Shown piece by piece: positions 1 to 7,347 of a stretch of 64,000 nt of DNA (its first letter is position 1; each line of letters begins with the position of its first letter). The translations under genes were made by a program, and so were the position numbers. This DNA is from Psychroserpens luteus (GTDB lineage: Bacteria > Bacteroidota > Bacteroidia > Flavobacteriales > Flavobacteriaceae). The stretch covers positions 62,001 through 126,000 of the forward strand of contig NZ_JADILU010000007.1 in NCBI RefSeq assembly GCF_015319355.1. Reading direction: 5' to 3'. The notes below the pieces were generated by a model that was given only the letters and a program-made list of their open reading frames with translations, was not told the origin of the DNA and did not search any database.

Positions 1-51
1 GATGAATTTGTCACGTATATGAAACGTTGGGATGGATTTGTAGAAGACTGA
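1..51 (+). CDS. 3' end of a truncated CDS (product unknown)
   Basis: Frame 1 is open from the first base and ends in TGA at 49-51, giving the last 16 residues DEFVTYMKRWDGFVED. The aromatic and charged composition looks like a real protein tail, but the fragment is too short to assign to a family. The next 600 bases hold no gene, so this is probably the end of the previous transcription unit. Confidence 0.4.
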   Translation, partial: DEFVTYMKRWDGFVED

Positions 52-653
52 GACTTCTTAAAATATACATAGAACCACGTATTGACTTTATAACAAAAAT
101 CAACTAACTTCGTCTAGCTGTGGATATCTACAATTGAAACAGTCGATATCCTTAAGCGTTGACATCAATTAAAACATCAGAATGAAATTTCTTCTGCTAG
201 CGCTCGTTTGCAACAAGTGCCCAATTGAGTTAATAAAAAAAGCCTCTAACTTAACTTTATTAAAAAATAGTCTAAATGAAGATATCGACAACCTTTGCTG
301 AATTTACTTATGCTGAATCCATTTCAGTATTTCAGTATTAAAACGGTAGATATCCTAAAGTATAAGCTGTAATTTAACATGAACACCCGAAATCAATAAC
401 TTAGCGCAACAAAATAATTGATCTTCACTGAGAACTCTTCAAATTAAAAATGTTTCCATACTTGGTACTTGTAATTATACCAATATTATACTCACAATAC
501 TTCATGACATTTCTCCTTCAAAAATAAATGACGGTATAAAAAAGCACGTCATTGGTTAATTTAATTTAACATAAATTCTTGATTTTAAGATAGTATTAGC
601 AATGTTTCAGTATTAAACCTTTATACTAATAATGAACAATTAAAACAACAAAC
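52..653. other. AT-rich intergenic region without a recognisable gene
   Basis: Every frame is broken by stops over about 600 bases. Short near-repeats are visible: TTTCAGTATT near 325-345 and again near 604, and GATATCCTTAAG / GATATCCTAAAG near 155 and 350. No tRNA, clear terminator or long repeat is seen. It may be decayed coding sequence or a long leader for the genes that follow. Confidence 0.4.
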
Positions 654-797
654 ATGGGAATGATTAAAGATAGAAAGAAATTCAAAAGAACAAAAGAGCA
701 AACTCATCCAACTAATCCCACTGGTAATATTAATCAACTAACCAGCCATTTTAATATTTATGATACAACTATAAAAAAACAACAAAACAAAAAATAG
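654..797 (+). CDS. possible 47-residue basic small protein
   Basis: ATG at 654 opens a 47-codon frame ending in TAG at 795-797, five bases before the BON-domain gene. The predicted peptide is hydrophilic and Lys/Arg-rich at both ends, with no membrane segment or known motif. The tight spacing suggests a small first gene of the BON/eRF1-like operon or a translated leader. I do not recognise a family. Conservation of the frame upstream of BON genes in related genomes would decide whether it is real. Confidence 0.35.
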   Translation: MGMIKDRKKFKRTKEQTHPTNPTGNINQLTSHFNIYDTTIKKQQNKK

Positions 798-802
798 TAA
801 AG

Positions 803-1471
803 ATGAAAAATGATGCAGAATTACGTGCAGATGTATTAACCGCTATTAAATTGGAACCCTTATTACATTTTACGGAAATCGAGGTAGCAGCTAAAAGTGG
901 TTTTGTTTTACTTACTGGTAAAGTAGATAGTTATATTAAAAAAATGGAAGCACAAAATGCAGCCAAAAAAGTAATAGGTGTCAAAGTTTTGATTGAAAAA
1001 ATTAAAGTAAAAATCCAAAGCAAATGGATGAAAACAGATTCAGAAATTGTAAAGAAAATTTCTAAAGCTTTAAAAAGAACATGGACCTTACCAAAAGATA
1101 AAATAACCGTAAAAGTTGAAAATGGTTGGGTTACTTTAGATGGCAAGTTTGATTGGAACTATCAAAGAGAAGCTGCTAAAAAAGCAGTACACTTTCTTTA
1201 TGGTGTTAGAGGTGTAACAAACAATATTAAAATTAAATCAAAATCTGACGATTCCATTGAACTCAAGGATATTGAAAAAGCACTAAGGATAAATGTCATT
1301 GATGATTCAGGAATTAATGTAAACTTATTAGGAACTACAGTAAAACTTTCTGGAACAGTGATTTCATGGTATCAAAGAGATGAGGCAGAACGAATTGTCT
1401 GGAATACACCTTCCATCTGTAATGTACACAATGAATTAAAGATTGAGTATATCCATGAGCTAGTAAGCTAA
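803..1471 (+). CDS. BON domain protein (three tandem BON domains, OsmY-like)
   Basis: This 222-residue protein consists of three consecutive BON domains, at about residues 4-65, 75-145 and 152-218. Each shows the characteristic (F/W)VTL-(D/T/S)GxV strand followed by a helix with Ala/Lys and a final GVxxVxNxI strand, for example GWVTLDGKFDWNYQREAA. BON domains bind phospholipid or membrane surfaces and occur in OsmY-type stress proteins. No signal peptide is seen, so a cytoplasmic location is likely unless the start lies elsewhere. The next gene, an eRF1-like protein, follows after 32 bases, and the pair probably forms a stress-response operon. Domain assignment is firm; the exact role is inference. 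Confidence 0.85.
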   Translation: MKNDAELRADVLTAIKLEPLLHFTEIEVAAKSGFVLLTGKVDSYIKKMEAQNAAKKVIGVKVLIEKIKVKIQSKWMKTDSEIVKKISKALKRTWTLPKDKITVKVENGWVTLDGKFDWNYQREAAKKAVHFLYGVRGVTNNIKIKSKSDDSIELKDIEKALRINVIDDSGINVNLLGTTVKLSGTVISWYQRDEAERIVWNTPSICNVHNELKIEYIHELVS

Positions 1472-1503
1472 ATAAATGTATTAACATTTAATAAATAACC
1501 AAA

Positions 1504-1878
1504 ATGAATAAAACAAATAATAAGTTAGGCATCTGGATGGATCATTCGAATGCCAATTTAATTAATTTAGACTCTAACAAAGAAATGCATTCTATATCTT
1601 CAAAATTCACTTCAGAAACAAAGGAAGATGCTTTGCATAGAAGTGAAAGTCTTATGCATAACAAAAGACAACAAATGCAAGAGAAATTTTATAAACAAAT
1701 TGGGTCTGAAATTTTAAAATTCAAACATGTGCTTTTATTTGGACCTACAAACGCAAAAGTAGAACTGCATAATTACTTGAATAAAGATTTACATTTCAAA
1801 AACATAAAAATTGATATAGAATCATCAGGTAAGATGACGGATAATGAGCAGGTTGCTTTTGTGAAAAAGCATTTTTGA
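1504..1878 (+). CDS. small eRF1/Pelota-like (translational machinery type) protein
   Basis: A 124-residue soluble protein starting LGIWMDHSNANLI. It has a central hydrophobic strand followed by FGPTNAK and ends with the pattern T(D/E)NEQVAFVKKHF. This layout resembles the short bacterial relatives of eRF1/Pelota domain 2, sometimes called translational machinery proteins, often found beside BON or stress genes in Bacteroidota. The gene lies 32 bases after the BON gene on the same strand. No catalytic motif can be named. The family call is from remembered pattern and has moderate certainty; the function (ribosome-associated stress factor) is inference. Confidence 0.55.
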   Translation: MNKTNNKLGIWMDHSNANLINLDSNKEMHSISSKFTSETKEDALHRSESLMHNKRQQMQEKFYKQIGSEILKFKHVLLFGPTNAKVELHNYLNKDLHFKNIKIDIESSGKMTDNEQVAFVKKHF

Positions 1879-2222
1879 ATAATACAAAAACTCAAATAGA
1901 AATGACAAAATCAAGAATGAAATGATAAGATTATTCTATATTGATTAAACCGAAAAAAACTACAACTAGCAAAGATCTGTATTAAAAAAAAACAATCTTA
2001 AGCTCATCTTGAAACAAAATTTTAATCACAAGACAAACCTTTTTTTGCAATAGAAAAAGCTTGCTCTAATAATTGATTTGCTACAACTGAAAATGCCTGC
2101 AAATTCTCAGTCGCAAAAATTATACACAACACGTTAGAAGAACCAACCCAAAAACTCCAAAAATTTAGTTAACACGCTTTACAATAATTAATCCACGTCG
2201 TATCTTTATAAAAAGTAATCTT
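1879..2222. other. intergenic region, no gene seen
   Basis: This 344-base stretch is AT-rich with stops in all frames. Apart from the probable promoter of the CIA30 gene at its right end I see no terminator hairpin, repeat or RNA gene. Confidence 0.5.
2201..2208 (+). promoter_or_regulatory. near-consensus -7 box of the CIA30 gene
   Basis: TATCTTTA matches the Bacteroidota -7 box TAnnTTTG except for the last base and lies 14 bases before the ATG. TTTAC, a possible -33 element, lies 18 bases further upstream. Confidence 0.4.
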
Positions 2223-2750
2223 ATGAGACTTTTTATAGTCATTGCAATCTTAATTTTTATGCCAAAAGAGAGACTATTTAACTTTAATGCAACTTCAGAC
2301 ATTAGTCATTGGAGAATAGTAGATGACGTCGTTATGGGTGGACACTCAAACGGTAGTTTTGAGATTAATGATGATGGTCACGGAAAATTTAGTGGTCAAA
2401 TCTCTTTAGAAAACAATGGTGGGTTTTCATCGCTTCGTTATAATTTTGACACAAAAAAGGTATTGTATTTCAGTAAAATAAAAATTCGCTTAAAAGGTGA
2501 TGGCAAGAATTACCAGTTTGGTGTAAAGACAGCATCTAGCGATTATGCCTCTTACGTTTATGAATTTGAAACCACTACAGATTGGATGACTATTGAAGTC
2601 CCTTTTGCAGCTATGGAACCAAGATTTAGAGGTCGTAAACTTAATGAACCTAACTTTGAAGGTGAGCAATTGGAGGAAATTGCTTTTTTAATAGGTAACA
2701 AAAAAGAGCAATCTTTTGAATTGCTCCTTGATACTATTGTATTAGAATAA
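2223..2750 (+). CDS. CIA30 family protein
   Basis: A 175-residue protein with the CIA30 (complex I intermediate-associated protein 30) galactose-binding-like beta-sandwich over nearly its whole length. Diagnostic stretches are WRIVDDVVMGGHS near residue 31, the NNGGFSSLR strand near 81, and a C-terminal FLIGNKKEQSF segment. A hydrophobic N-terminus (residues 1-13) is short for a signal peptide, so location is uncertain. In eukaryotes the family assists complex I assembly. Bacterial members are mostly uncharacterised and may be carbohydrate-binding or NAD(P)-linked, so no role is asserted. The gene appears monocistronic. Confidence 0.8.
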   Translation: MRLFIVIAILIFMPKERLFNFNATSDISHWRIVDDVVMGGHSNGSFEINDDGHGKFSGQISLENNGGFSSLRYNFDTKKVLYFSKIKIRLKGDGKNYQFGVKTASSDYASYVYEFETTTDWMTIEVPFAAMEPRFRGRKLNEPNFEGEQLEEIAFLIGNKKEQSFELLLDTIVLE

Positions 2751-3102
2751 AATATTTCAAATCAATTTAAATAAAATATTAAAAACTCTCGATTAATTTA
2801 TCTTTATAATAGTACATCCACATGATTCTAAGTGAATGTTAAAATTTCACTTTTCCCGATTTTTCCCTCATTTTTATAACCTACTAATTCTACAAAGTAC
2901 GGTTTTCCCGCATAATGTTTACGGTTTTCCCCTAACCAAAATTCAATTAAAATTATCAAATTAATAATCTATTATTCAACATCGTAAATCTAAATGTTTA
3001 ATATGATTCTTATATACATGTATCCCAAATTTTATCCGCCTTAGCTGTTTTATATTGTTTTGTTTTGATTAAATAATAATTAACAATTTAAATTTAAATA
3101 TT
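2751..3102. other. regulatory-looking region upstream of the M43 protease
   Basis: This 352-base gap has no gene. It contains four copies of TTTTCCC on the + strand (2851, 2861, 2903, 2925), two of them inside identical 12-mers at 2898-2909 and 2920-2931. The rest is AT-rich leader with no clear hairpin. Confidence 0.45.
2898..2931 (+). promoter_or_regulatory. tandem TACGGTTTTCCC boxes, period 22
   Basis: Two identical copies of TACGGTTTTCCC begin at 2898 and 2920, exactly 22 bases (two helical turns) apart, 171 bases before the protease start. A similar pair occurs at 33715 and 33738. The spacing fits a dimeric activator that reads direct repeats, as LytTR-type regulators do. The regulator is not identified. 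Confidence 0.45.
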
Positions 3103-4830
3103 ATGAAAAAAATAACAATACTCTTCATCTTTCTCTTTGGACTAGCTATAAGTCATGCCCAAGAAATATGTGGAACACCTGAACCTAAGATTAAAGGTTC
3201 CTTAACAATTATTGATCCAAGTTATTTGAATAGAAATACACCTGTATGTATAAATATTTATTATCATATTATAAGAAATAGCAGTGGGATTGGAGGAATT
3301 AATCAAAATCAATTAGAATTAATTACAGATGATCTAAACCTTCAATTTGGCAATCATGATATTACATTTACGACTAGTGGATTTGATTACATAGATAATA
3401 CTAATTATCAAACAATAAACAATTCTACAGAAGCAGCTAATCTGGCCCAAGTAAATAATTTTTCAAATTCCATAAACTATTATATTGTAGATAGTTTATG
3501 GAACGTTGGTAATGGATTTGTAGCAGGAACTGCCATTAATATTCCTTCTAACAATTTAGTTATTAGAAGTGATAGAGTTTTCTTATCTACATCACCACAC
3601 GAAATTGGTCATTGCCTAAATTTATGGCACACATTTCAAGGAACTGCTTCTGGGACTAGTGGTTGCGCAGAAGCAATTAACGGTTCTAATTGTGGGACTT
3701 GTGGAGATAGAGTTTGTGATACACCTGCAGATGCCAATACAGGGAATTCAGGAGGATATAGTCCAGATATTGATAATTATATGTCTTACTATATTAATAG
3801 AGATGAATTTACCATTGGACAAGCAGATAGAATTAGACAGTCTTTAGCAAGCTCAACTTTACTCCAACAAGTAGTCGCTCCAATTTGTAATGCAGGAATT
3901 GATGGACCTAATGAAATATGTCTGGGAACACCTACCACATTCACATTTAACAACTTACCTGTTGGTGCAAGTATTACATGGAGCTATCCAACAAATAGAA
4001 TGTATGTTATTTCTGGACAAGGCACAAGTGCTTGCACATTAAGTTCTTTTACCTCTGGCACAAATAATATCATCACAGCTACAATAGTAGATAATGGTGT
4101 TACTACAGTATTTCAGTTAAGCGTTAACATTTTATACGGTGGAAGTTCAACAACACCAACTATTATTGTGTCTCCAAATAGCCCTAATAATCTTATATGT
4201 TGTGGACAAACCTATTCGTTTGAGCATGCCATATGCGCAAGCAACTGTAGTAATATTGAATGGAATCATACTGTTTATTCATCTAATCCTTCAGACTACT
4301 ATGCTATTAATGATACAGGAAACACAGCTATTGTCACCATAAATAAAAACGACTATAGCCCTTTTATCATAAATAGCAAAGCAAGAAACTTACCTGTTAA
4401 CTGTGGTAATCCCTCAAGTTGGTCAAACGGAATCACAAGATACTATGGTGTGATTTCTGCTAGATTCTCTGGATCTGATAAAGATAAAACCAACTTAAAC
4501 AAACAATCACCTCTATTGGAGCGATTTATAAACTCTACTAATACGTTGGAAGTCGAAAAAGTAGATTTATATGAATGGATGAATGCTCAATTTAGTGACA
4601 GAAATCTCAATCAAAATGAAGCTGAACATATTATTAATTTACTTTCAAAAGAAAATCAGTTTAGTAGTGTTAAAATTGAAATTTTCAACCTAACAGGGTT
4701 TAACGTTTTTTCTAAAGAGATGCATACATCAAAAGTTAGTTATAATTTGTCATATCTAACTAGTGGTATTTATTTCATCAAATACAGTTATGGTGGTGAA
4801 ATAGCAACTAATAAGATTATCATAAAATAA
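3103..4830 (+). CDS. secreted M43 (pappalysin-like) zinc metalloprotease with T9SS sorting domain
   Basis: A 575-residue precursor. Residues 1-19 form a signal peptide ending SHA|Q. The metzincin zinc site HEIGHCLNLWH lies at residues 166-176, and the Met-turn NYMSY is centred on Met227, with the CDTPAD Cys-rich segment between them, as in M43 (ulilysin/pappalysin) peptidases. The middle (about 260-450) is a Thr/Ser/Asn-rich region with Ig/PKD-like strands. The last ~70 residues (VKIEIFNLTG...IYFIKYS...NKIIIK) are a type A T9SS C-terminal domain. It is therefore exported by Sec, then crosses the outer membrane by T9SS and is anchored or released at the surface. A hairpin terminator follows. 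The paired boxes upstream suggest regulated expression. Confidence 0.92.
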   Translation: MKKITILFIFLFGLAISHAQEICGTPEPKIKGSLTIIDPSYLNRNTPVCINIYYHIIRNSSGIGGINQNQLELITDDLNLQFGNHDITFTTSGFDYIDNTNYQTINNSTEAANLAQVNNFSNSINYYIVDSLWNVGNGFVAGTAINIPSNNLVIRSDRVFLSTSPHEIGHCLNLWHTFQGTASGTSGCAEAINGSNCGTCGDRVCDTPADANTGNSGGYSPDIDNYMSYYINRDEFTIGQADRIRQSLASSTLLQQVVAPICNAGIDGPNEICLGTPTTFTFNNLPVGASITWSYPTNRMYVISGQGTSACTLSSFTSGTNNIITATIVDNGVTTVFQLSVNILYGGSSTTPTIIVSPNSPNNLICCGQTYSFEHAICASNCSNIEWNHTVYSSNPSDYYAINDTGNTAIVTINKNDYSPFIINSKARNLPVNCGNPSSWSNGITRYYGVISARFSGSDKDKTNLNKQSPLLERFINSTNTLEVEKVDLYEWMNAQFSDRNLNQNEAEHIINLLSKENQFSSVKIEIFNLTGFNVFSKEMHTSKVSYNLSYLTSGIYFIKYSYGGEIATNKIIIK

Positions 4831-4850
4831 TTTATTTTAGTGTAAATGAA

Positions 4851-4884
4851 AAAATCCTAAACTAATTAGTTTAGGATTTTTTTA
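4851..4884. terminator. bidirectional terminator between convergent genes
   Basis: A perfect 13-bp stem (4851-4863 with 4868-4880) closes an AATT loop and is followed by a T run. It lies between the protease (+) and the cysteine synthase gene (-), and the A run on the left serves as the T tract for the minus-strand transcript. Confidence 0.85.
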
Positions 4885-4903
4885 TATATAAATTTTCTAT
4901 TTA

Positions 4904-5884
4904 CTACTCGATATATCCCATTTTACGCATCCAATCGTTGTTAAACATTTTACCTACATAACGACTTCCGTGGTCATGAAATAAAACAACTACGACGTCA
5001 TCTTTTGTGAAATGTTCTTTTAATTGTAGTACACCTTTTATTGCTGCTCCTGCACTGTTTCCAAGAAACATACCTTCTTCTTTCGCTAGTTTTTGCGTGT
5101 ATACTGCTGCATCTTTATCGGTTACTTTTGTGAAACCATCAATGATAGAAAAATCTACATTTTCTGGTAAGATATCTTCTCCAATACCCTCAGTTACATA
5201 AGGATAGATCTCTTTTTCGTCAAAAATCCCTGTTTCGTGGTATTTTTTAAACACACTACCGTAAGTATCAATTCCCCAGATTTTAATATCAGGATTTTGT
5301 TCTTTTAAGTATTTACCAACTCCAGAGATTGTTCCTCCAGTTCCTACTCCTACAACAAAGTGCGTGATTTTACCATCGGTTTGTTTCCAAATTTCTGGAC
5401 CTGTACTTTCGTAATGCGCTGCAGCATTACTTGGATTATCGTATTGATTCACATACCAAGAGTTAGGCGTTTCTGCACCTAAACGTTTTGATACTGAATA
5501 GTAACTACGAGGATCTGATGGCTCAACATCTGTTGGACAAACTACAACCTCTGCTCCTACAGCACGAAGAATATCCATTTTTTCATTAGACTGCTTATCA
5601 CTAATTACAAAAATACATTTGTAACCTTTTACAATGGCAGCTAAAGCTAATCCCATACCTGTGTTTCCAGAGGTTCCTTCTATGATTGTTCCGCCTGGTT
5701 TTAATCGACCATCAGCCTCAGCATCCTCAATCATCTTTAAGGCCATACGGTCTTTTGTTGAGTTTCCTGGGTTAAAGGTTTCGTATTTTGAGAGTACCAA
5801 ACATGGTAAATCTTCTGTTAATTTATTTAGTTTTACTAGAGGTGTATTTCCTATAGTTTCTAGAATGTTTTTAGCGTATTGCAT
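4904..5884 (-). CDS. PLP-dependent cysteine synthase / cystathionine beta-synthase family
   Basis: A 326-residue fold-type II PLP enzyme. Starting at the ATG at 5884 gives MQYAKNILETIGNTPLV, the canonical N-terminus. An upstream in-frame ATG at 5932 would add 16 hydrophobic residues and lies ahead of the promoter box, so I reject it. Lys44 in NPGNSTKDR is the PLP lysine, GTSGNTG (70-76) is the phosphate loop, and GVGTGGTISG is the second glycine loop. The absence of CBS or haem domains and the EGIGEDILPEN segment resemble the catalytic core of cystathionine beta-synthase more than CysK. Serine/O-acetylserine plus sulfide or homocysteine are the likely substrates; which one cannot be read from sequence alone. 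Confidence 0.88.
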   Translation of the reverse strand: MQYAKNILETIGNTPLVKLNKLTEDLPCLVLSKYETFNPGNSTKDRMALKMIEDAEADGRLKPGGTIIEGTSGNTGMGLALAAIVKGYKCIFVISDKQSNEKMDILRAVGAEVVVCPTDVEPSDPRSYYSVSKRLGAETPNSWYVNQYDNPSNAAAHYESTGPEIWKQTDGKITHFVVGVGTGGTISGVGKYLKEQNPDIKIWGIDTYGSVFKKYHETGIFDEKEIYPYVTEGIGEDILPENVDFSIIDGFTKVTDKDAAVYTQKLAKEEGMFLGNSAGAAIKGVLQLKEHFTKDDVVVVLFHDHGSRYVGKMFNNDWMRKMGYIE

Positions 5885-5902
5885 AGTCAAAATTTTACCA
5901 TG

Positions 5903-5910
5903 CAAAAATA
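5903..5910 (-). promoter_or_regulatory. -7 box of the cysteine synthase gene
   Basis: Read on the minus strand this is TATTTTTG, a perfect TAnnTTTG, 18 bases before the ATG at 5884. It supports that start over the longer one at 5932. Confidence 0.6.
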
Positions 5911-5950
5911 GATAAATATTAGAGTTTAACACGAAATTTAACTGGTTTTC

Positions 5951-6069
5951 GCGTTAAGGATGGAAGTGGCATCCTTTTTTGAGGTCATTGAGCTTGCGAA
6001 ATGAAAACGAAAAAAAGATATAACGTACAGCCTGACGCTTTATCACCATAAAGTGATAAAGGGTAACGC
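5951..6069. ncRNA. structured GCGTT...AACGC element, copy 1
   Basis: The ends GCGTTA (5951-5956) and TAACGC (6064-6069) pair perfectly. Inside are a GGATG/CATCC hairpin (5958-5974), a possible long-range ATCCTTTTTT / AAAAAAAGAT pairing (5971-5980 with 6010-6019), the box AGCCTGAC (6029-6036), and a perfect 9-bp hairpin (6038-6046 with 6053-6061). GCGTTAAGGAT, AGCCTGAC and GGG(T)AACGC recur in the same order at 58821-58894. It is probably an interspersed structured RNA or repeat; it could be the Flavobacteria Flavo-1 motif, which I cannot verify here. The coding strand is unknown. Confidence 0.5.
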
Positions 6070-6099
6070 CCAAATTAACAGGTTCAAACTTGAAAAAAA

Positions 6100-7338
6100 T
6101 TACTTAAAACGAATTGCCTTAACGGGTGAAATTTTCGAGATAATAATGGATGGAATTAGTAGCATTAAAAAACACGCGATGAATGTCCCAATATTGAGAA
6201 GTATGATGTAATCTAAACCAATATGCACAGGAATTACTGAGACATAATATTGTTCGGGATCTGGGAATTTTAAGAACTCGAACTTTTGCTGAACAAATAA
6301 TAAGGTTAGGCCAATGATATTTCCCCAAAGCAAACCTAAGCCAATTAAATAGGTTGCGTTATATAAAAACACTTTTCTAATGCTCCAATTGCTACTGCCT
6401 AAGGCTTTTAAAATTCCAATCATTTGGGTGCGTTCTAAAATGAGAACGAGTAAGGCTGTAATCATGTTGATTCCTGCAACGATGATCATTATGGTGATTA
6501 TTCCGTAGGTATTGTTATCGAAAATTTTAATCCATTCAAAGGTCGTAGAGAATTTTTCTTCTATGGTTTGTGTGTCTAAAAACGATGGTGTTTTGTCTCG
6601 TATTTGTTGTTCTTTTTCTAAAAGCTGAGAGAAATCATCGAGATAGACTTCAAAGTTTCCAACTTCGTTTTTTTCCCATTTATTCATACGTTGGATGTGG
6701 CTTAAATCTCCAATCATGAAATTTTTATCAATGTCTTGAAACCCAGAATTAAAAATCCCAACAATTTTAAATGCTCGTTGAAACGGGATCTCTTCAATAC
6801 TCCCTTTACTAAAAACAGTTTGGAAACTATCACCTACTTTAAAATTGAGTCGGTTAGCTAGATAGCTAGAAATCACAACGTCATTGCTAAGTTTGCCTTC
6901 GTAGGTTGGTAAAATGCCTTCTACTAGAAAATCTTTGAGATACGACCAATCATAATCACTGCCAACACCTTTGAGGACAATGCCTTCAAAATCGGTTTCG
7001 GTTCTAATAATACCGAATTTAGTCGCCACACCTTGAATGTGCTTAATACCTTCTACGGAATTAAATTGCGGATAAAACTCTTGATCTGTTGATATTGGTA
7101 CGATAGATTCATTAGACTCATTGGTGTCATAATTATTGATTGTAATATGACCATTAAAGGCTACGACCTTTTCTCGCACCTTTTTTTGGAGTCCTAAACC
7201 TGTAGCAATGGCAATGAGCATCACCACAATACCAATAGCAATTGCAGCAATACCAATTTTTATTATTGGTGCTGAAACACTACTTTTATACGCTTTACTA
7301 CCAATAATGCGTTTAGCTATAAAAAACTCGTAATTCAA
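6100..7338 (-). CDS. LolE/FtsX-family ABC transporter permease
   Basis: A 412-residue permease with the MacB/LolE layout. One N-terminal membrane segment (about residues 22-50) is followed by a large periplasmic domain (about 50-270), then three membrane segments near 278-305, 322-345 and 375-402. The motif LERTQMIGILKALGSSNWSI preceding the second-last segments is typical of FtsX-type permeases that carry lipoproteins or transduce ATPase movement. The start codon is TTG at 7338; it gives MNYEFFIAKRI, the usual family N-terminus. No ATPase gene is adjacent, so the partner lies elsewhere. The gene diverges from the NamZ-like gene with only 9 bases between starts. Confidence 0.85.
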   Translation of the reverse strand: MNYEFFIAKRIIGSKAYKSSVSAPIIKIGIAAIAIGIVVMLIAIATGLGLQKKVREKVVAFNGHITINNYDTNESNESIVPISTDQEFYPQFNSVEGIKHIQGVATKFGIIRTETDFEGIVLKGVGSDYDWSYLKDFLVEGILPTYEGKLSNDVVISSYLANRLNFKVGDSFQTVFSKGSIEEIPFQRAFKIVGIFNSGFQDIDKNFMIGDLSHIQRMNKWEKNEVGNFEVYLDDFSQLLEKEQQIRDKTPSFLDTQTIEEKFSTTFEWIKIFDNNTYGIITIMIIVAGINMITALLVLILERTQMIGILKALGSSNWSIRKVFLYNATYLIGLGLLWGNIIGLTLLFVQQKFEFLKFPDPEQYYVSVIPVHIGLDYIILLNIGTFIACFLMLLIPSIIISKISPVKAIRFK

Positions 7339-7347
7339 AATTATTAT

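Noticed and set aside
147-360. GATATCCTTAAG / GATATCCTAAAG near-repeat in the first intergenic region
   Set aside because: Only two imperfect copies of about 12 bases in AT-rich DNA, which can easily arise by chance.
5885-5932. Longer start for the cysteine synthase (16 extra hydrophobic residues)
   Set aside because: The -7 box at 5903-5910 lies between the two starts, and the family N-terminus begins at 5884.
6100-7338. Identification of this permease as FtsX, partner of the nearby FtsE
   Set aside because: It has the LolE/MacB layout with a large periplasmic domain and lies 15 kb from ftsE on another strand.
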